From Macrostomum hystrix (taxonomy: Eukaryota > Platyhelminthes > Macrostomidae), in contig CATNEN010000001.1 in the NCBI GenBank assembly GCA_950097015.1, positions 24,853,001 through 24,917,000 on the forward strand: 64,000 bases of DNA. The letters are read 5' to 3'. Position numbers and translations under genes: made by a program. Positions 22,261 to 33,400 of this stretch are shown one piece after another. The notes under the pieces are model-generated. The model did not search any database, was not told the DNA's origin, and saw only the letters and a list, made by a program, of their open reading frames with translations. How positions within the stretch are numbered: position 1 is the stretch's first letter; each line of letters begins with the position of its first letter.

Positions 22261-24006
22261 ATGAATTTCCTGCAGCTTGTTATTCGGTTGCTTCTTTTGC
22301 TTCCGTTGTTACTCGACGATGTGGCTTCTGGCACCCGGATCTGCAAATCCTTATATATATCCAGCAGCGATTATGATATCCAGAGAAACGTTAGTCGCTT
22401 GCACGCGTACTTAACGGCTTTAGTAGCTGGCTGCCAGTATGTATTCGGCGACGTGACATTGGACAGGATAGGACAAGGAATTGACCCATCAACATTGAAG
22501 TACAAACCGCTCGAGGATGCCATTCAAGGCATGCAAACTGACTTTCTTGACTCCATTGTGGAGATCAGAGGAAAACTAGTGATCAAGTCCGTCAACCTTG
22601 AGCGCGTCACCTTTCGCAACTTGCGCACCATCCGAGGTTACGCTTTTGACAAGTCTACTAATTACTCATTTGAAATATTAATGTCGCCGAACATGAGCAA
22701 GCTGGAAATGCCCAAGTTGACTGCTATCACAAAAAGAGATGTTCATACTAGTGGGCCGATGAAGTCTAGCTTGTACTGCTACCTGTCCTACAGCATCAAC
22801 TGGACAAGCCTGTTTGAAGGACCAGACCAGAGCTATTTGGATGATGTGCCTTCTATTATTACTGAAGAAGGCAGACAACTTATTATAAACAATTCGAACT
22901 CGGATGTGATTAGTGATACCTGCAATCGTCTGCTTTCGTGTCACTCTAATTGTACTCCAATTTATGACCAAACTTGCTGGTCCGACGGTGTTGATGGCTG
23001 TCAAAGTAATCATCTGTGTCGTAAACCCAAGTGTCACTTTACGGACCAATGCTTCCATAACCTGAGCGCTGGCCGAGAAGACTGCTGCTACAACGACTGC
23101 CTTGGCGGTTGCTCAAACCGGCCCAACGAGTGCTTCGCCTGTCGGAGTGGAGTATTGTTCAATGGTGTCTGTAGAGAATCCTGTCCGTCGAATACTAGTA
23201 CCGCTAGTGGTAATGGTACTGGCGTGACTGTTTGGCGACAGATCGGTAACATTTGCGTAGAGAAGTGCTCACTGCCATTTCTTGTTAGCTCTGACGGCAG
23301 GCGCTGTTTAATCGAGTGTCCGTCAGAAGAAGCCCCTATCAAAGGAGTTTGCACAAAGTGTATTGACAAACTTGGCTCTAAGCCCTGCAAATCGTGCGAT
23401 GTATTCGCTTTGATATCAGACAATTTAGCAAACTCATTGAGGACTGAGCAGTGTTCGATTTGGAAGGCCGATCCTTCTGTATTCGTGGCTGCTGATTTGT
23501 TAATTAGCTTAGATAGTCTTACAGCATTGGAGAATTTAGAGTACTTTTACGGCAATTTAATTATTGACGGATCTAAAGACTTAACAGACTATTTCCGATT
23601 TTTACGTAATATCAAACTCGTCACTAATATCTTTACTATTTCATTTCTCAAGACGAGATTCCTCGGACTAGCTAGCTTGGAATATACTGCTGAGCTTCTG
23701 CTTATGGTTATTGGTGATCTTTGCAGAGCCTGGTATCCAAGCAATCGAATCCGAGAAATCCAGGAAGTCACTAAAGAATTTAAAATTACAATTTTAAACC
23801 TGAGCTTTGATGACAGCAGCGAGATTTGCCGGAACGCTACCTGCGATGCTCAGTGCCAGGGCGAATGCTGGGGACCCGGCCCAGACATGTGCGTGGCGTG
23901 TCGGAACTTCAAAGTGAACGGCCGCTGCTATGCCACCTGTGCAGAGTCGGGCAGGATTGAAGTAAATGGGAGTTGTGAACTTCCTGCCCCACAGCTAATC
24001 GGCTAA
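22261..24006 (+). CDS. Secreted ErbB-like receptor ectodomain protein, copy D
   Basis: A 581-residue intact single-exon paralogue with signal peptide, L1, furin-like domain, L2 and a truncated second Cys-rich stub (ECWGPGPDMCVACRNF) ending at QLIG. The first 60 codons are almost identical to copy C. Characteristic patches include GDVTLDRIGQGIDPSTLKYK and TNYSFEILMSPN in L1, and GNLIIDGSKDL, FTISFL and AELLLMVIG in L2. The furin-like domain differs at only a few positions (REDCCYNDC for QEDCCHDDC of copy A). It has no transmembrane segment or kinase. The family stop is followed by the same Cys-rich relic, and an AATAAA lies near 24111. A ligand-binding role is inferred from architecture only. 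Confidence 0.85.
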   Translation: MNFLQLVIRLLLLLPLLLDDVASGTRICKSLYISSSDYDIQRNVSRLHAYLTALVAGCQYVFGDVTLDRIGQGIDPSTLKYKPLEDAIQGMQTDFLDSIVEIRGKLVIKSVNLERVTFRNLRTIRGYAFDKSTNYSFEILMSPNMSKLEMPKLTAITKRDVHTSGPMKSSLYCYLSYSINWTSLFEGPDQSYLDDVPSIITEEGRQLIINNSNSDVISDTCNRLLSCHSNCTPIYDQTCWSDGVDGCQSNHLCRKPKCHFTDQCFHNLSAGREDCCYNDCLGGCSNRPNECFACRSGVLFNGVCRESCPSNTSTASGNGTGVTVWRQIGNICVEKCSLPFLVSSDGRRCLIECPSEEAPIKGVCTKCIDKLGSKPCKSCDVFALISDNLANSLRTEQCSIWKADPSVFVAADLLISLDSLTALENLEYFYGNLIIDGSKDLTDYFRFLRNIKLVTNIFTISFLKTRFLGLASLEYTAELLLMVIGDLCRAWYPSNRIREIQEVTKEFKITILNLSFDDSSEICRNATCDAQCQGECWGPGPDMCVACRNFKVNGRCYATCAESGRIEVNGSCELPAPQLIG

Positions 24007-24268
24007 TGCGATGAAGGCTGCAACGGTCCAGGGCGTGATCAGTGTGTGAACTGAGAAGTTTCATAAAGAACAAATCAGTGCTTCATTGTAATGAGACTAA
24101 ATTTGAGTTAATAAAAGTGTACCAAGATCTATATGATAATTATAAGATGAAATTTTAGAACAAGTTTTAGACATCATGTGGTGCCGTGAATTGCCTTTAT
24201 TTACAGAAATGATACACGCACAAATGATTAAATTATTGAATACCATGCAAATGTAGTGGCTCCAATTT

Positions 24269-27071
24269 TTAGTTTCTTCCGAATCTAAGAGCGTGTCGCC
24301 GGGTTGTCTCGCCGGTCAGGAACGCATGCTCCATCAGTTCCATCGCTGAGCTTCTCTTCTTGGGTGTCCGTCTTGTGCAGCATTTGTAAAAGTGCTTCAG
24401 CTCAGCTGAGCAGTCTTTGGGAACTGCGGGCGCCCCCTTCTTTTGTACCACTATCGCCAAACGTAGAAAATCGTTAAAACTTGCGTGAGGCAGGGCACCT
24501 GCGGCCATCTGGTAGACTGAGCAGCCGAACGCCCAGATGTCCGACCGTCTGCTGTACCGCGCGTTGCCTTTATCGTCTGGTACCAGCAGCTCTGGTGCCA
24601 ATATGTGCAAGGTGCCCTTAGGTAACTCTGTGGAGGCCGTGAGGTGGCTGACTGACTGTTTCAGCTTGATTGAAAGGCCAAAGTCAATCAGTTTGACTCG
24701 CTTGTTGTCACTTAGCACAATGATGTTGCTGCATTTGACGTCTCTGTGGATCACGGGCGGCTGTCGGCTGTGCAGGTAGCGCAGTGCGCTGCAGATCTAG
24801 AAGCGTTTCGAAAATATTCTACGAGGTTGTTGCTCGCTGGAAGAAACCTGCAAGGAAATAGTTTACAAGAGGCTATACTTACCTGTACACAGAACAAACG
24901 AATTGTCTCTTCTTCCATTCGTTGCGCATTGATTACATTCTCAAGGCTACGACCGTCCAGGAGCTCCATGAAGACGGACACAGTCAACGGTTCCCATTGT
25001 ACGTGGAAGTAAAAGAATCTGACGATGTTATCGTGCTGAAGTCGGCAAAGATTCCACTCGCCAGCGATCGCCCTATCAATGTTATCTGTCACGGATCTCT
25101 GCTGATCGGTACCATGCTGTTGAACGGGTAGTCTAAGGGTCTTCACGGCGCACCTAATTTCCCTGTCCGTATTAGCTTCGTGAACTTCACCGTATCCACC
25201 TCTGCCAATCAGGCGGCTTTGTGTCCAGCGGCTTACGAACGGAAAACTAAAAGTGTTTATCAACTGCAGGCTGGTAAAGTGATTGTAAGTGATTGGTAAT
25301 ATCAATAATTTTCATAAAAATGTGTAGCGTTCGAAGTGGCTCGCCGAAAGCAGGGATTGGGTGTAAAAATACATAGAACTACGCATTTACGCCTGTAAAC
25401 TTACATAAGTTCTGGAGAGTCGAAGTAACTGCAATCTTCCAGTCTAAAAGCAAGAACAAGTAAAATTTCGCTGATACTCAAATTTCGCCCCGAAATTAAG
25501 TCACTAACTGTACATTGATCTCGTATCTAACTCGATCTTAACTAGCTCGTATCTTGGTACGCGTAGTTATAACATCTGCGATCTACCTGCAGACTTACCT
25601 GCGCAGTAGCTCAACGAGTTCGGGCAGCTCTTTTTTCCTTGCATGGTCCAGAGCAGTTCTCTCTTTCCTGTCCCTCAGGCTCCAGTCAGATCCTTGTGCC
25701 AGGAGAGCTCGACCAACAGCCGCGGAGGAGGAACTCGCCGCACATCTCGCAGCAGCAATGAGGGGCGTTGATTCAAATTGGTCCCTGGCATTGGCGGAGG
25801 CTCCAGCATCCGCTAAGGTGGTGATCGCGACTAAATTGCTACTTACAGCTGCGTAATGCATACAACTGAAAGAGTCCTTATCAGCGCAGGTAGGGTCAGC
25901 GAAACGCGACAATTCTCGCCACAGGACCTCGTCACCAAAGTGTCCGCATTTTGACAAGGCCCTCATAACCGGAGTGACGCCTCGTTGGTCAGGCAGGTCA
26001 CAGCTCACGCGGGTCGCCGCTTGCCGCAGCCCCGCCGAGTCCCCCGCCTCAATGAGCCGCTCCAGTCTCCCTCGCTCTGTCTCCTCCTGTATTAGAAGTA
26101 AAACAAGCCGTTTTTAATTCCCTATTGAATCTCTTTAACTAGCTGAGATACATAGTCGTACTCACCAAATCTGTCAAACCAGTTATCTGACCATGTCTGT
26201 TCACAACTAGCCGCATCTCCCTGTGGATGGGCAATACAAAAACGATATACTTTTTGTGGACATTTCGAATTACCGACACCTTCATTCGCATGTGAAGTAC
26301 AAGCACCAAACAGTTACAAATACATACTGCATTAACAGTTGAAGCAGTTCGCCTGGCTCAAAAGGAACTTCAAGAACTTAAACAGTCGATTTGATCACTC
26401 ACCGCTCGATATAGCTGGCCAGCTCAGAGTGACCAGACTGTCTAGCCAGGTCCGATGCTACCCGACCTTCCACATCCTTTAACTCAAGAAGTTGCAGCCT
26501 TCTATCGTTATTCTTATTGTTGTGTCGTATCTGCCTCAGCAGGTGCAACAGATGCTTGGCACACCGCCAGCTGCCAGCAAGCGCAGCTATCATTAGCGGC
26601 GTTGCGCCCTGCCAATCTAGCAGCCACTTAGCGTTGAACGGCAGCAACATAAGTATCCGCAAGTGATCTCGCCTGGCTGCCACATGTGCTACCGTTTCAT
26701 TCCGTTTGTCTAGCACTATAGAGCTTGCGTCTAGCTTCAGCAAATACAAGATGCACTTTTCAGACTTGCTTGGTGTTTCAAGGGCGTCGGCCACCAACAT
26801 GAGACCACTTCGACCATGTGAGTTAGTGGCTGTCACCATTGGTTGCGTTGCTAGTAGGCATAACTGGTCATAGTCTCCTTGTATTACTAGCTGAGCGAGT
26901 TTGTCAAACTAGCAGTGAATAATTAAATAAAGAATATTATGCTTGTACAAATGCTGATGAAAAAAATTAACGTAAAATTTTAATAAAAAGGCAAGCGAAA
27001 TTATATATGCGTGATTTCCAGTGTTTGCAATTTCTTATAAACAAGCTTACCTCCTCGTCTGCAGCAGCCAT
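24269..27071 (-). CDS. Ankyrin-repeat protein kinase (STE/MAP3K-like), six exons
   Basis: Minus-strand exons, by splice signal and phase: 27071-27051 (MAAADEE), 26908-26403, 26220-26166, 26086-25599, 25246-24883 and 24796-24269. All introns have GT-AG ends and compatible phases (0, 2, 0, 2, 0), giving 653 residues. Residues ~8-357 contain ankyrin-type repeats (TPLMIAALAGSWRCAKHLL, MHYAAVSSNLVAI, TPLIAAARCAA). Residues ~365-640 form a kinase with a glycine loop GRGGYGEV, CAVKTL (ATP Lys), HRDVKCSN, DFGLS and APE, so all catalytic residues are present. The sequence most resembles STE11/MEKK-type kinases. The protein is probably a cytoplasmic signalling kinase; its substrate is unknown. An in-frame upstream ATG near 27140 could extend the start. 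It ends shortly after the kinase domain, and the 3' flank of ErbB-like copy D lies about 60 bp past its stop in convergent orientation. Confidence 0.8.
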
Positions 27072-27397
27072 TGTAGTCGGAGGTTTTTTGTGATCGATAC
27101 AACAATTTGCCTGTAGCTCCTGTACAAAAGAATCATGCATTAACATCACCAACCCTAACCACCTTTTATGTGTAGCAAAATATAAATAATAATAATTAGA
27201 CTCCGGGAGGTTAGACTTTTCATTTGATACTAAGATTCCATCAATACTACTAACCCCAAGTAATGACTGCAAGACAAATTTTTCGTATATTTACTTGAAT
27301 GCTTACTTTTCTGCTACTATTCGAGTGACCATAAGTTTAAAACCAAATTAAAGCAGGTAGGAAGTAGCATACGCATATTTTAGGTCAGATAAAACAG

Positions 27398-27569
27398 TTT
27401 GCAAAACAATCATAGAAACAAAGAGCTTTGAATATTTGACGAGTAATCTGGCTCTCTTGGTATTCAGTAGGTGATAATTTGAGTTTGCAAAACAATCATA
27501 GAAACAAAGAGCTTTGAATATTTGACGAGTAATCTGGCTCTCTTGGTATTCAGTAGGTGATAATTTGAA
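27398..27569. repeat. Perfect tandem duplication of 86 bp
   Basis: The 86-bp segment starting gtttgcaaaacaatcataga at 27398 is repeated immediately at 27484 with no differences seen, so the duplication is recent. Confidence 0.9.
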
Positions 27570-30402
27570 CATTAGCTTTTCTTAGAAAACAATCGGGTTG
27601 ATGAATAAATGCAATATGCAAGCGCAGCAAGCGCATTCTAGACAAGGACAAGACAAGGACAAAAAGACGGGACAATACGTTTCTTGGAAAATTGATTTAA
27701 GGCAGATTTTCCCGGAAAAATTCACTCGCGAGCTAAGAACATTTCACGTTTTTTTCAAAAAAGAATTGTTAGGCTACAGACTTTTTTGGAAGCAGATCAA
27801 AATCTGTTCTTTTAATATATATTTTTCAAAATTCTGTGGTTCAACGTTACTTCATTTTATTTTTTTTTATTTATCATGTAGCACTGTAGCCATGCAGTCG
27901 ATATCTATCTAGTATCTAACTCAAATTGACAGTCGCCTTACTAATCAATTATGGGTTTATTACGATAATTAGGCCTATGTAGAATTCTTTAAATAGAAAG
28001 TCAGTAGGCCTAGCTATAGTCTAATTTTATGTCTGCTTGGTTGCTAGTGCACTTCATTATGAATAGGCCTAAACGAAAATAAAATAAAGATTGCAATTAT
28101 TCATGAATGAAGCTTTCTAAAATTCGTTTGCAACCAGCATGTTTTGCAAGATACATTAAAACAACAGAATTTTATCTGCGTCCAATAAAAAGTCAGAGGC
28201 TAGGGCCTATTCAACATTTTAATATGAAAAAAATGTGTAAAGTAAAGTTCCATCTCGCGAGTGCATTTTTCGATGAAAATCTGCCTTTACATTGCACATT
28301 GCATATTGTACATTGCAATACAAGTTTAGTAATTCCAAAAAATTCCTTTGTAATGGCGATTGGACAACTGATTTCAGACAATTGCAAATAGGGCCTAAGG
28401 AGAACGTGGTGAGGAGGGAGCTTGCCTCCCTCCCTTGTAGTGTATGCTACAAGCAGGGACCACTAGATGGTGAATTTGGAGTTGAATGAATAAATCATAA
28501 ACATAGGCCCCCTATGCATATCATGCATCGACTTTCCGTACATGTATACACGCATACACATACACAAACACTGCCACAAAGTCAGTGACATGACAAATCC
28601 TTCGAAGCAAATTTTCCTGGGTTTTCGGGAATGCATATGCTCATGTACATTACGTATATGTTACACTATGTACACACATCATGTACATTACATGTACATG
28701 TATAAGTAGTACGTGACTGCGACTCTGATCTCAAAGAACTACATTGTACACTTCACTTTGCATACAATTGTGAATTGAACAAACATATCATTTGAGATAT
28801 GTGCATAGTATGTAAATAGTGCTTCGAATCACATTTATATGCGTGCACTCATTTCAGTGCAAGATAGCCATGCACCACGCAATATCAATCATGCGATTTG
28901 ACAGTACAGTGTATACTCAAGCTAATAAGTAAGTCAAGCATGCAGTGCAGATGGTCACATGTCTGCATGTTGACTGTGCACACAAGTATGGCTTTGAGTG
29001 AACTGCTGCCGTGCACACAAGTATGGCTTTGGGCGAATGGCTGTCGTGCACGCAATATGGAATTTAGGCGAACGGCAGCCGTGCACACAAGCTCTTCATT
29101 AGGCCTAATACATTTTCCAAGACTCAAAGTGTCCCATCCTTTATCTAGTGGTCTTTGATTGCAAACCCACAAAGACAAGATCTGTGTGTATCTAACTAAG
29201 TAATAATAATAAGCTAGTGGCAAGTGGTCTGTTCCTACTTGTTTGATTTTCAAATCATCTTGATTCATCTGCTGCTGAAGCTACAGGCCTAATGTGAATG
29301 AAAAAATGGTGTGGCTAGCAGCTAGGCCTAGCTTTTCTAAGGTTGACTTGTAAAGTCTAGACAATGCTTAGCCACTTAAGCTTATTTAGAAATGTCTAGA
29401 TATGTATAACTATAAGTTAAACCTACTTATTTAATTGGTTAATAAAGTTTTACCCTGTTTGCAGCAATTGTCTCCTAATGATATATTATTATTTCTAGAA
29501 AGTGCTTGAAGTGTTGATTTCAGGGCTCAGAGTTAAGTATTCAGATTAGGTATGTACAACAATGCAATGTCTGACATTGTGTGTAGCCTTAAGAATTTTA
29601 GGCTTTGTGTTAATCTGACCACAATCAATAACTAAAACACTAGCATTTGTTCTCTACAGCAAGCTTTGCACATAATCAAATTATCTTGAGTGGCAGATGA
29701 TTTTAGCCAATGCTCTGTAACTCTGGTGTGTGGGTGACATTTATTTTTTCTATGTAGGAAATTCATGACTCTGATCATCAGAGCAATGAGACTGATAAAG
29801 GACACCATCATTAAGGGAAGATGGCACAGCAAGATTACAGTCTACTCACATAGGCCTAACAAGCAATCTTCTCAGTGTCAAAAAGAATGCACAAATATAA
29901 GTATAAAGGCTCTTATTGAAACTGTGTTCCTATATTTCATTTATATTCATATAAATATATTTTTATAAAGTATTTCAAGAAACAGATCACATTTTTAGCA
30001 AGTCTTAAAATAAAAAAATCACTCTGCTCTAGAGTGGGTGATGAGTCAGTCACACAGCTTTTAAATACATCCCTGAAAATCTAGTATTACAATTTTCTTC
30101 TTCTAAAACCTCTATTTAATTAAAAACCTAAAGTTTGAGCCTGCAGCTGCTTGACTATCGCAACAAGAGTCTTCGACAAGAAGACCCTGTGGTCTTTCCT
30201 AGGGCGAAGAATATGTTGTTAATATATATTCTTATATTTAAAGTTTTAGTTGGCTGTTTTTGACACCATAAAACAGCATTCCAACATTCAAAATGAAACT
30301 GTTGCGCCTTCTTCCAGTTATTGCAGGCCTGTACTCACCTGTACTCACCTGTACTCAGTTGATAGTTAAGCGTCACTCGCGCAATTTCAACATCTATCAA
30401 TC
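27570..30402. other. Intergenic region between kinase and HIRA
   Basis: No coding gene recognised. It holds many TAGGCCTA-like words (27970, 28006, 28068, 29098, 29325, 29850), a TGTACA/ACATGT-rich stretch (28530-28710), and about three 35-bp repeats of gtgcacacaagtatggcttt (28976-29090). It also has a transposon-like arm at 27650-27760 whose inverse lies near 28250-28295. Short tgtactcacc repeats sit just upstream of the HIRA start (30331-30360). Confidence 0.5.
27650..28295. mobile_element. Non-autonomous inverted-repeat element, larger relative
   Basis: The left arm (gacgggacaatacg ... aaggcagattttcccgg ... ttcactcgcgag) is about 75% similar to the element at 40258-40492. An inverted match (ctcgcgagtgcatttttcga ... 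aaaatctgcctt) lies at 28250-28295. Boundaries are approximate. Confidence 0.4.
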
Positions 30403-33400
30403 ATGCGGATTGTGAAGCCGCAGTGGATCCAGCTCGATGGCGGCGGCCCAATATTTTCCATAGACTTGGACGCCGCCGGTGACCGAATTGCCACCGGCGG
30501 TCAGGGTGACGGCTGTGGCCTGGTGCTGCTGTGGCACCTGGAACCCGTGCTCAATCCTGTCAGTAAGCGACCCCGAGAGCTCTGCCGCCTCACCAGCCAT
30601 GCCAGCTGCGTTAATGCCGTCCGATTCGCTCCTCGCGATAGCGGTGGCGGCGGCGGCAACAAGAAGTGGCTGGCCTCAGGCGCCGTGGACGGTCTTGTCA
30701 TGCTCTGGTGCCACATGGGTGGCGGCGATGATTCGTCCAATCCATTGTTCGGCGGCGGAGTTGAGCACTGGCGCTGCGCGGCCACCCTGCGAGGCCACGA
30801 AGGCGATGTGCTGGACCTGCAGTGGTCGCCGCTTGGCGATCGTCTAGCCTCGGCTTCGGTGGACAACACAGTGGCCGTCTGGCAGGTCTGGCCGGTTGGT
30901 CAGCACAGGCGGCTGGCCACTTTAAGAGGCCACAGCGGACTGGTGAAGGGCGTGGCCTGGGATCCTGTGGGACGCTATTTGGCTAGCCAGGTGAGTTCTG
31001 CTCAAAATCTTCTTGACTAGTGCTTTCCTACCATTAAATTTCTTGATTACTCGTACATACTGAATAATATGCAAGTACTACACAAGTCGGGGCCGCGCTT
31101 AGGCGTTACAAATCAATGGACAACAAAAGATCGCGTGGTCCACAGCAGCTGGTTTTTTGCCGAAAAATGCATGGAATGAATTATATTGCCACTTTTTGCC
31201 ACTGAAAGTTTGTCATCGTTGTTTTAGAAACAGATCCAAAACAATCTGCTCACTAAATTTGAAATCTGAAAACAATCAACTTGATGTCGGATGAGAGAAT
31301 GAAAATACTACTTCCCCAGTGCTTTCAAAAGCTTAATGCATATGTAGTAAAAAAAGTATAAGAGAATCGATGTTTGCATCAATACAGATTGACAGAAATC
31401 GATGAAGCTATAAATAAGGTAACTAATTGGGGAGGGGCGGTGGCACAGTGGTTTACGCGTTCGCTTCTCGCACAAATGTCCTTTAGGTAGATTCCGCGGC
31501 GAGGCCACATTTATTTGGGGGTACAGCCGCGGAGCAAACGCTTAGGGCTTGTCGTGCAATTTACGCCCTTGTGGGCCAACCTCCAAGGCACAATGTACTG
31601 CCAAGTTTACACTGCCTGACGATTAGAAAGTCGGGGCAGATGTACACACCTGTGATACGTACGGTAACTGTGCGTGTGTGCTCAGGAGTCAGCGAAATGG
31701 GCAGAATTGCCTCCACGCTTGCTGCGGATCTACATGTAGTGTCACCAAATGGTTTTCCATTGACCGCAGCCCTCCTGCAATTATTATTATTATTCTTATT
31801 ATTATAACTTAAGGTAACAAATATCAAAAGATGAGCCTTTGATTTGCCTCCAATCAAACAGTCACTAAGTTCGTGTTGAAATAGTGAAAATTCCTATCTC
31901 CGTAGTGAGTTTTGTTGTGAAATCAGCCTCACTAAATGTTTTCTAAGAAACAAAGCTTTCCGTTTTTTCTAGTGGTCCCTGATAGCTTTCTATTGAGGGT
32001 GAGTTTACGAGTTTAAAGTTCTGATCACTGATCTGAAACTAGCTCGTAACTATGTAACAGGCTGTCCTCAGTCAGAATTTCGACTCAAAGATGTCCGCAT
32101 AGCTATTTCCTCCTACTAGAGAAAGACCATAGGGGGAGTAATCCAAAAACCCACTGCCTACTTCAAGGAGTCGAAAATACTTGGCCTGCACAAAATGTTC
32201 CATTCTAGAGCGACGATGGCAGCCTGAGGGTCTGGCGCACAGACACCTGGCGCCTGGAGGCCCGCGTGACCGCCCCGTTCGAGGCCGCGCCGCAGTCCAC
32301 GCCCTTCCTGCGGCCCTCCTGGTCCCCTGACGGCGGCTTCATCTTGGCCGCCAACGCCGTCAACTCCGGCTTCCCAACTGCTCCGCTGATCTTTCGCGAC
32401 AACTGGGCCTCCAATATGGACCTAGTCGGGCACATCAAAGCCGTCACCTGCTGCGCTGTGTGTCCTCTCCTGCTCCTGCGAAGGCCTCGTTCCAATAGCA
32501 GAGTCAGGAACGGCGCTCCCGCGGCAGACGGTGACGCGGCGAAGGAGGTCGCAGAGGATGCAGCCGATGAAGAGGTCCACGCTGCTTGCATGGCTCTGGG
32601 ATCTAAGGTAGGGCAATGTTTGACTCACACTGACTCGACTCTTGCAGAGGTCCATGAGTTCGAATCCGCGGAGAGTCACGTTTATTTTGGGGGCCGTATT
32701 TTCCTGGGATAGACATCGATCTTAAGTTATTTAGAGTGAAGACTCACTCACCTTAATATTAGTAACTACTTGTAGCAACAATTAATAATGCTGTCAAGTT
32801 ATGTCAAGTGAACTGAGAGGGCGCTGTGCCCTTGATTGTATATTTATTCATGCTTATGTTGGACAGAATGGAGGGGCTTGGTCGGTGCGATAACAAAATA
32901 GTGCGCGACTAAGGGTAAGATATGAGTCTAGAAGGTCTGAGAGGCGGACCAATCAGAAGGCGGTATAGGAGAGAGATCAATGTCAGAGGTAAAGAACCAC
33001 AAAGAATAAGAGCGAGGCAAGAAACGAAATTGAAGAATCTAAGGTATGACAGACGAGATTGCAGAGGAACGAAAGACGAGGCATGAAAGTCGCGACACGT
33101 GCGGCTGTTCAGTCCATGGACTGGGGGGGGGACCGGGGACCATAAGTTAGCCAAGCTGATGCTCGTACCCATTTAACAGCTGTGTGAACTGAAGCAATGC
33201 AGAGTTAAGTGTCTTCCTAAAAGTCACAAACTGTTCCAGCTGAGTCGGGATCGAACCCCAGACCTTTAAGTCCTGAGTCCCACACACTCTATCCACCAGG
33301 CTGCAACCTCCTACTTGTAGCAAACCCTGACCCGGACCGCACTTCCAGGACCGCAGCGTGTCCATCTGGCTGACTTCGATGCGCCGGCCAGTGCTGGCGC

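Noticed and set aside
4934-24006. TAA read as a sense codon or programmed readthrough in ErbB-like genes
   Set aside because: Readthrough would add only 16 residues before TGA, and TAA and TAG act as ordinary stops in HIRA and the other host genes.
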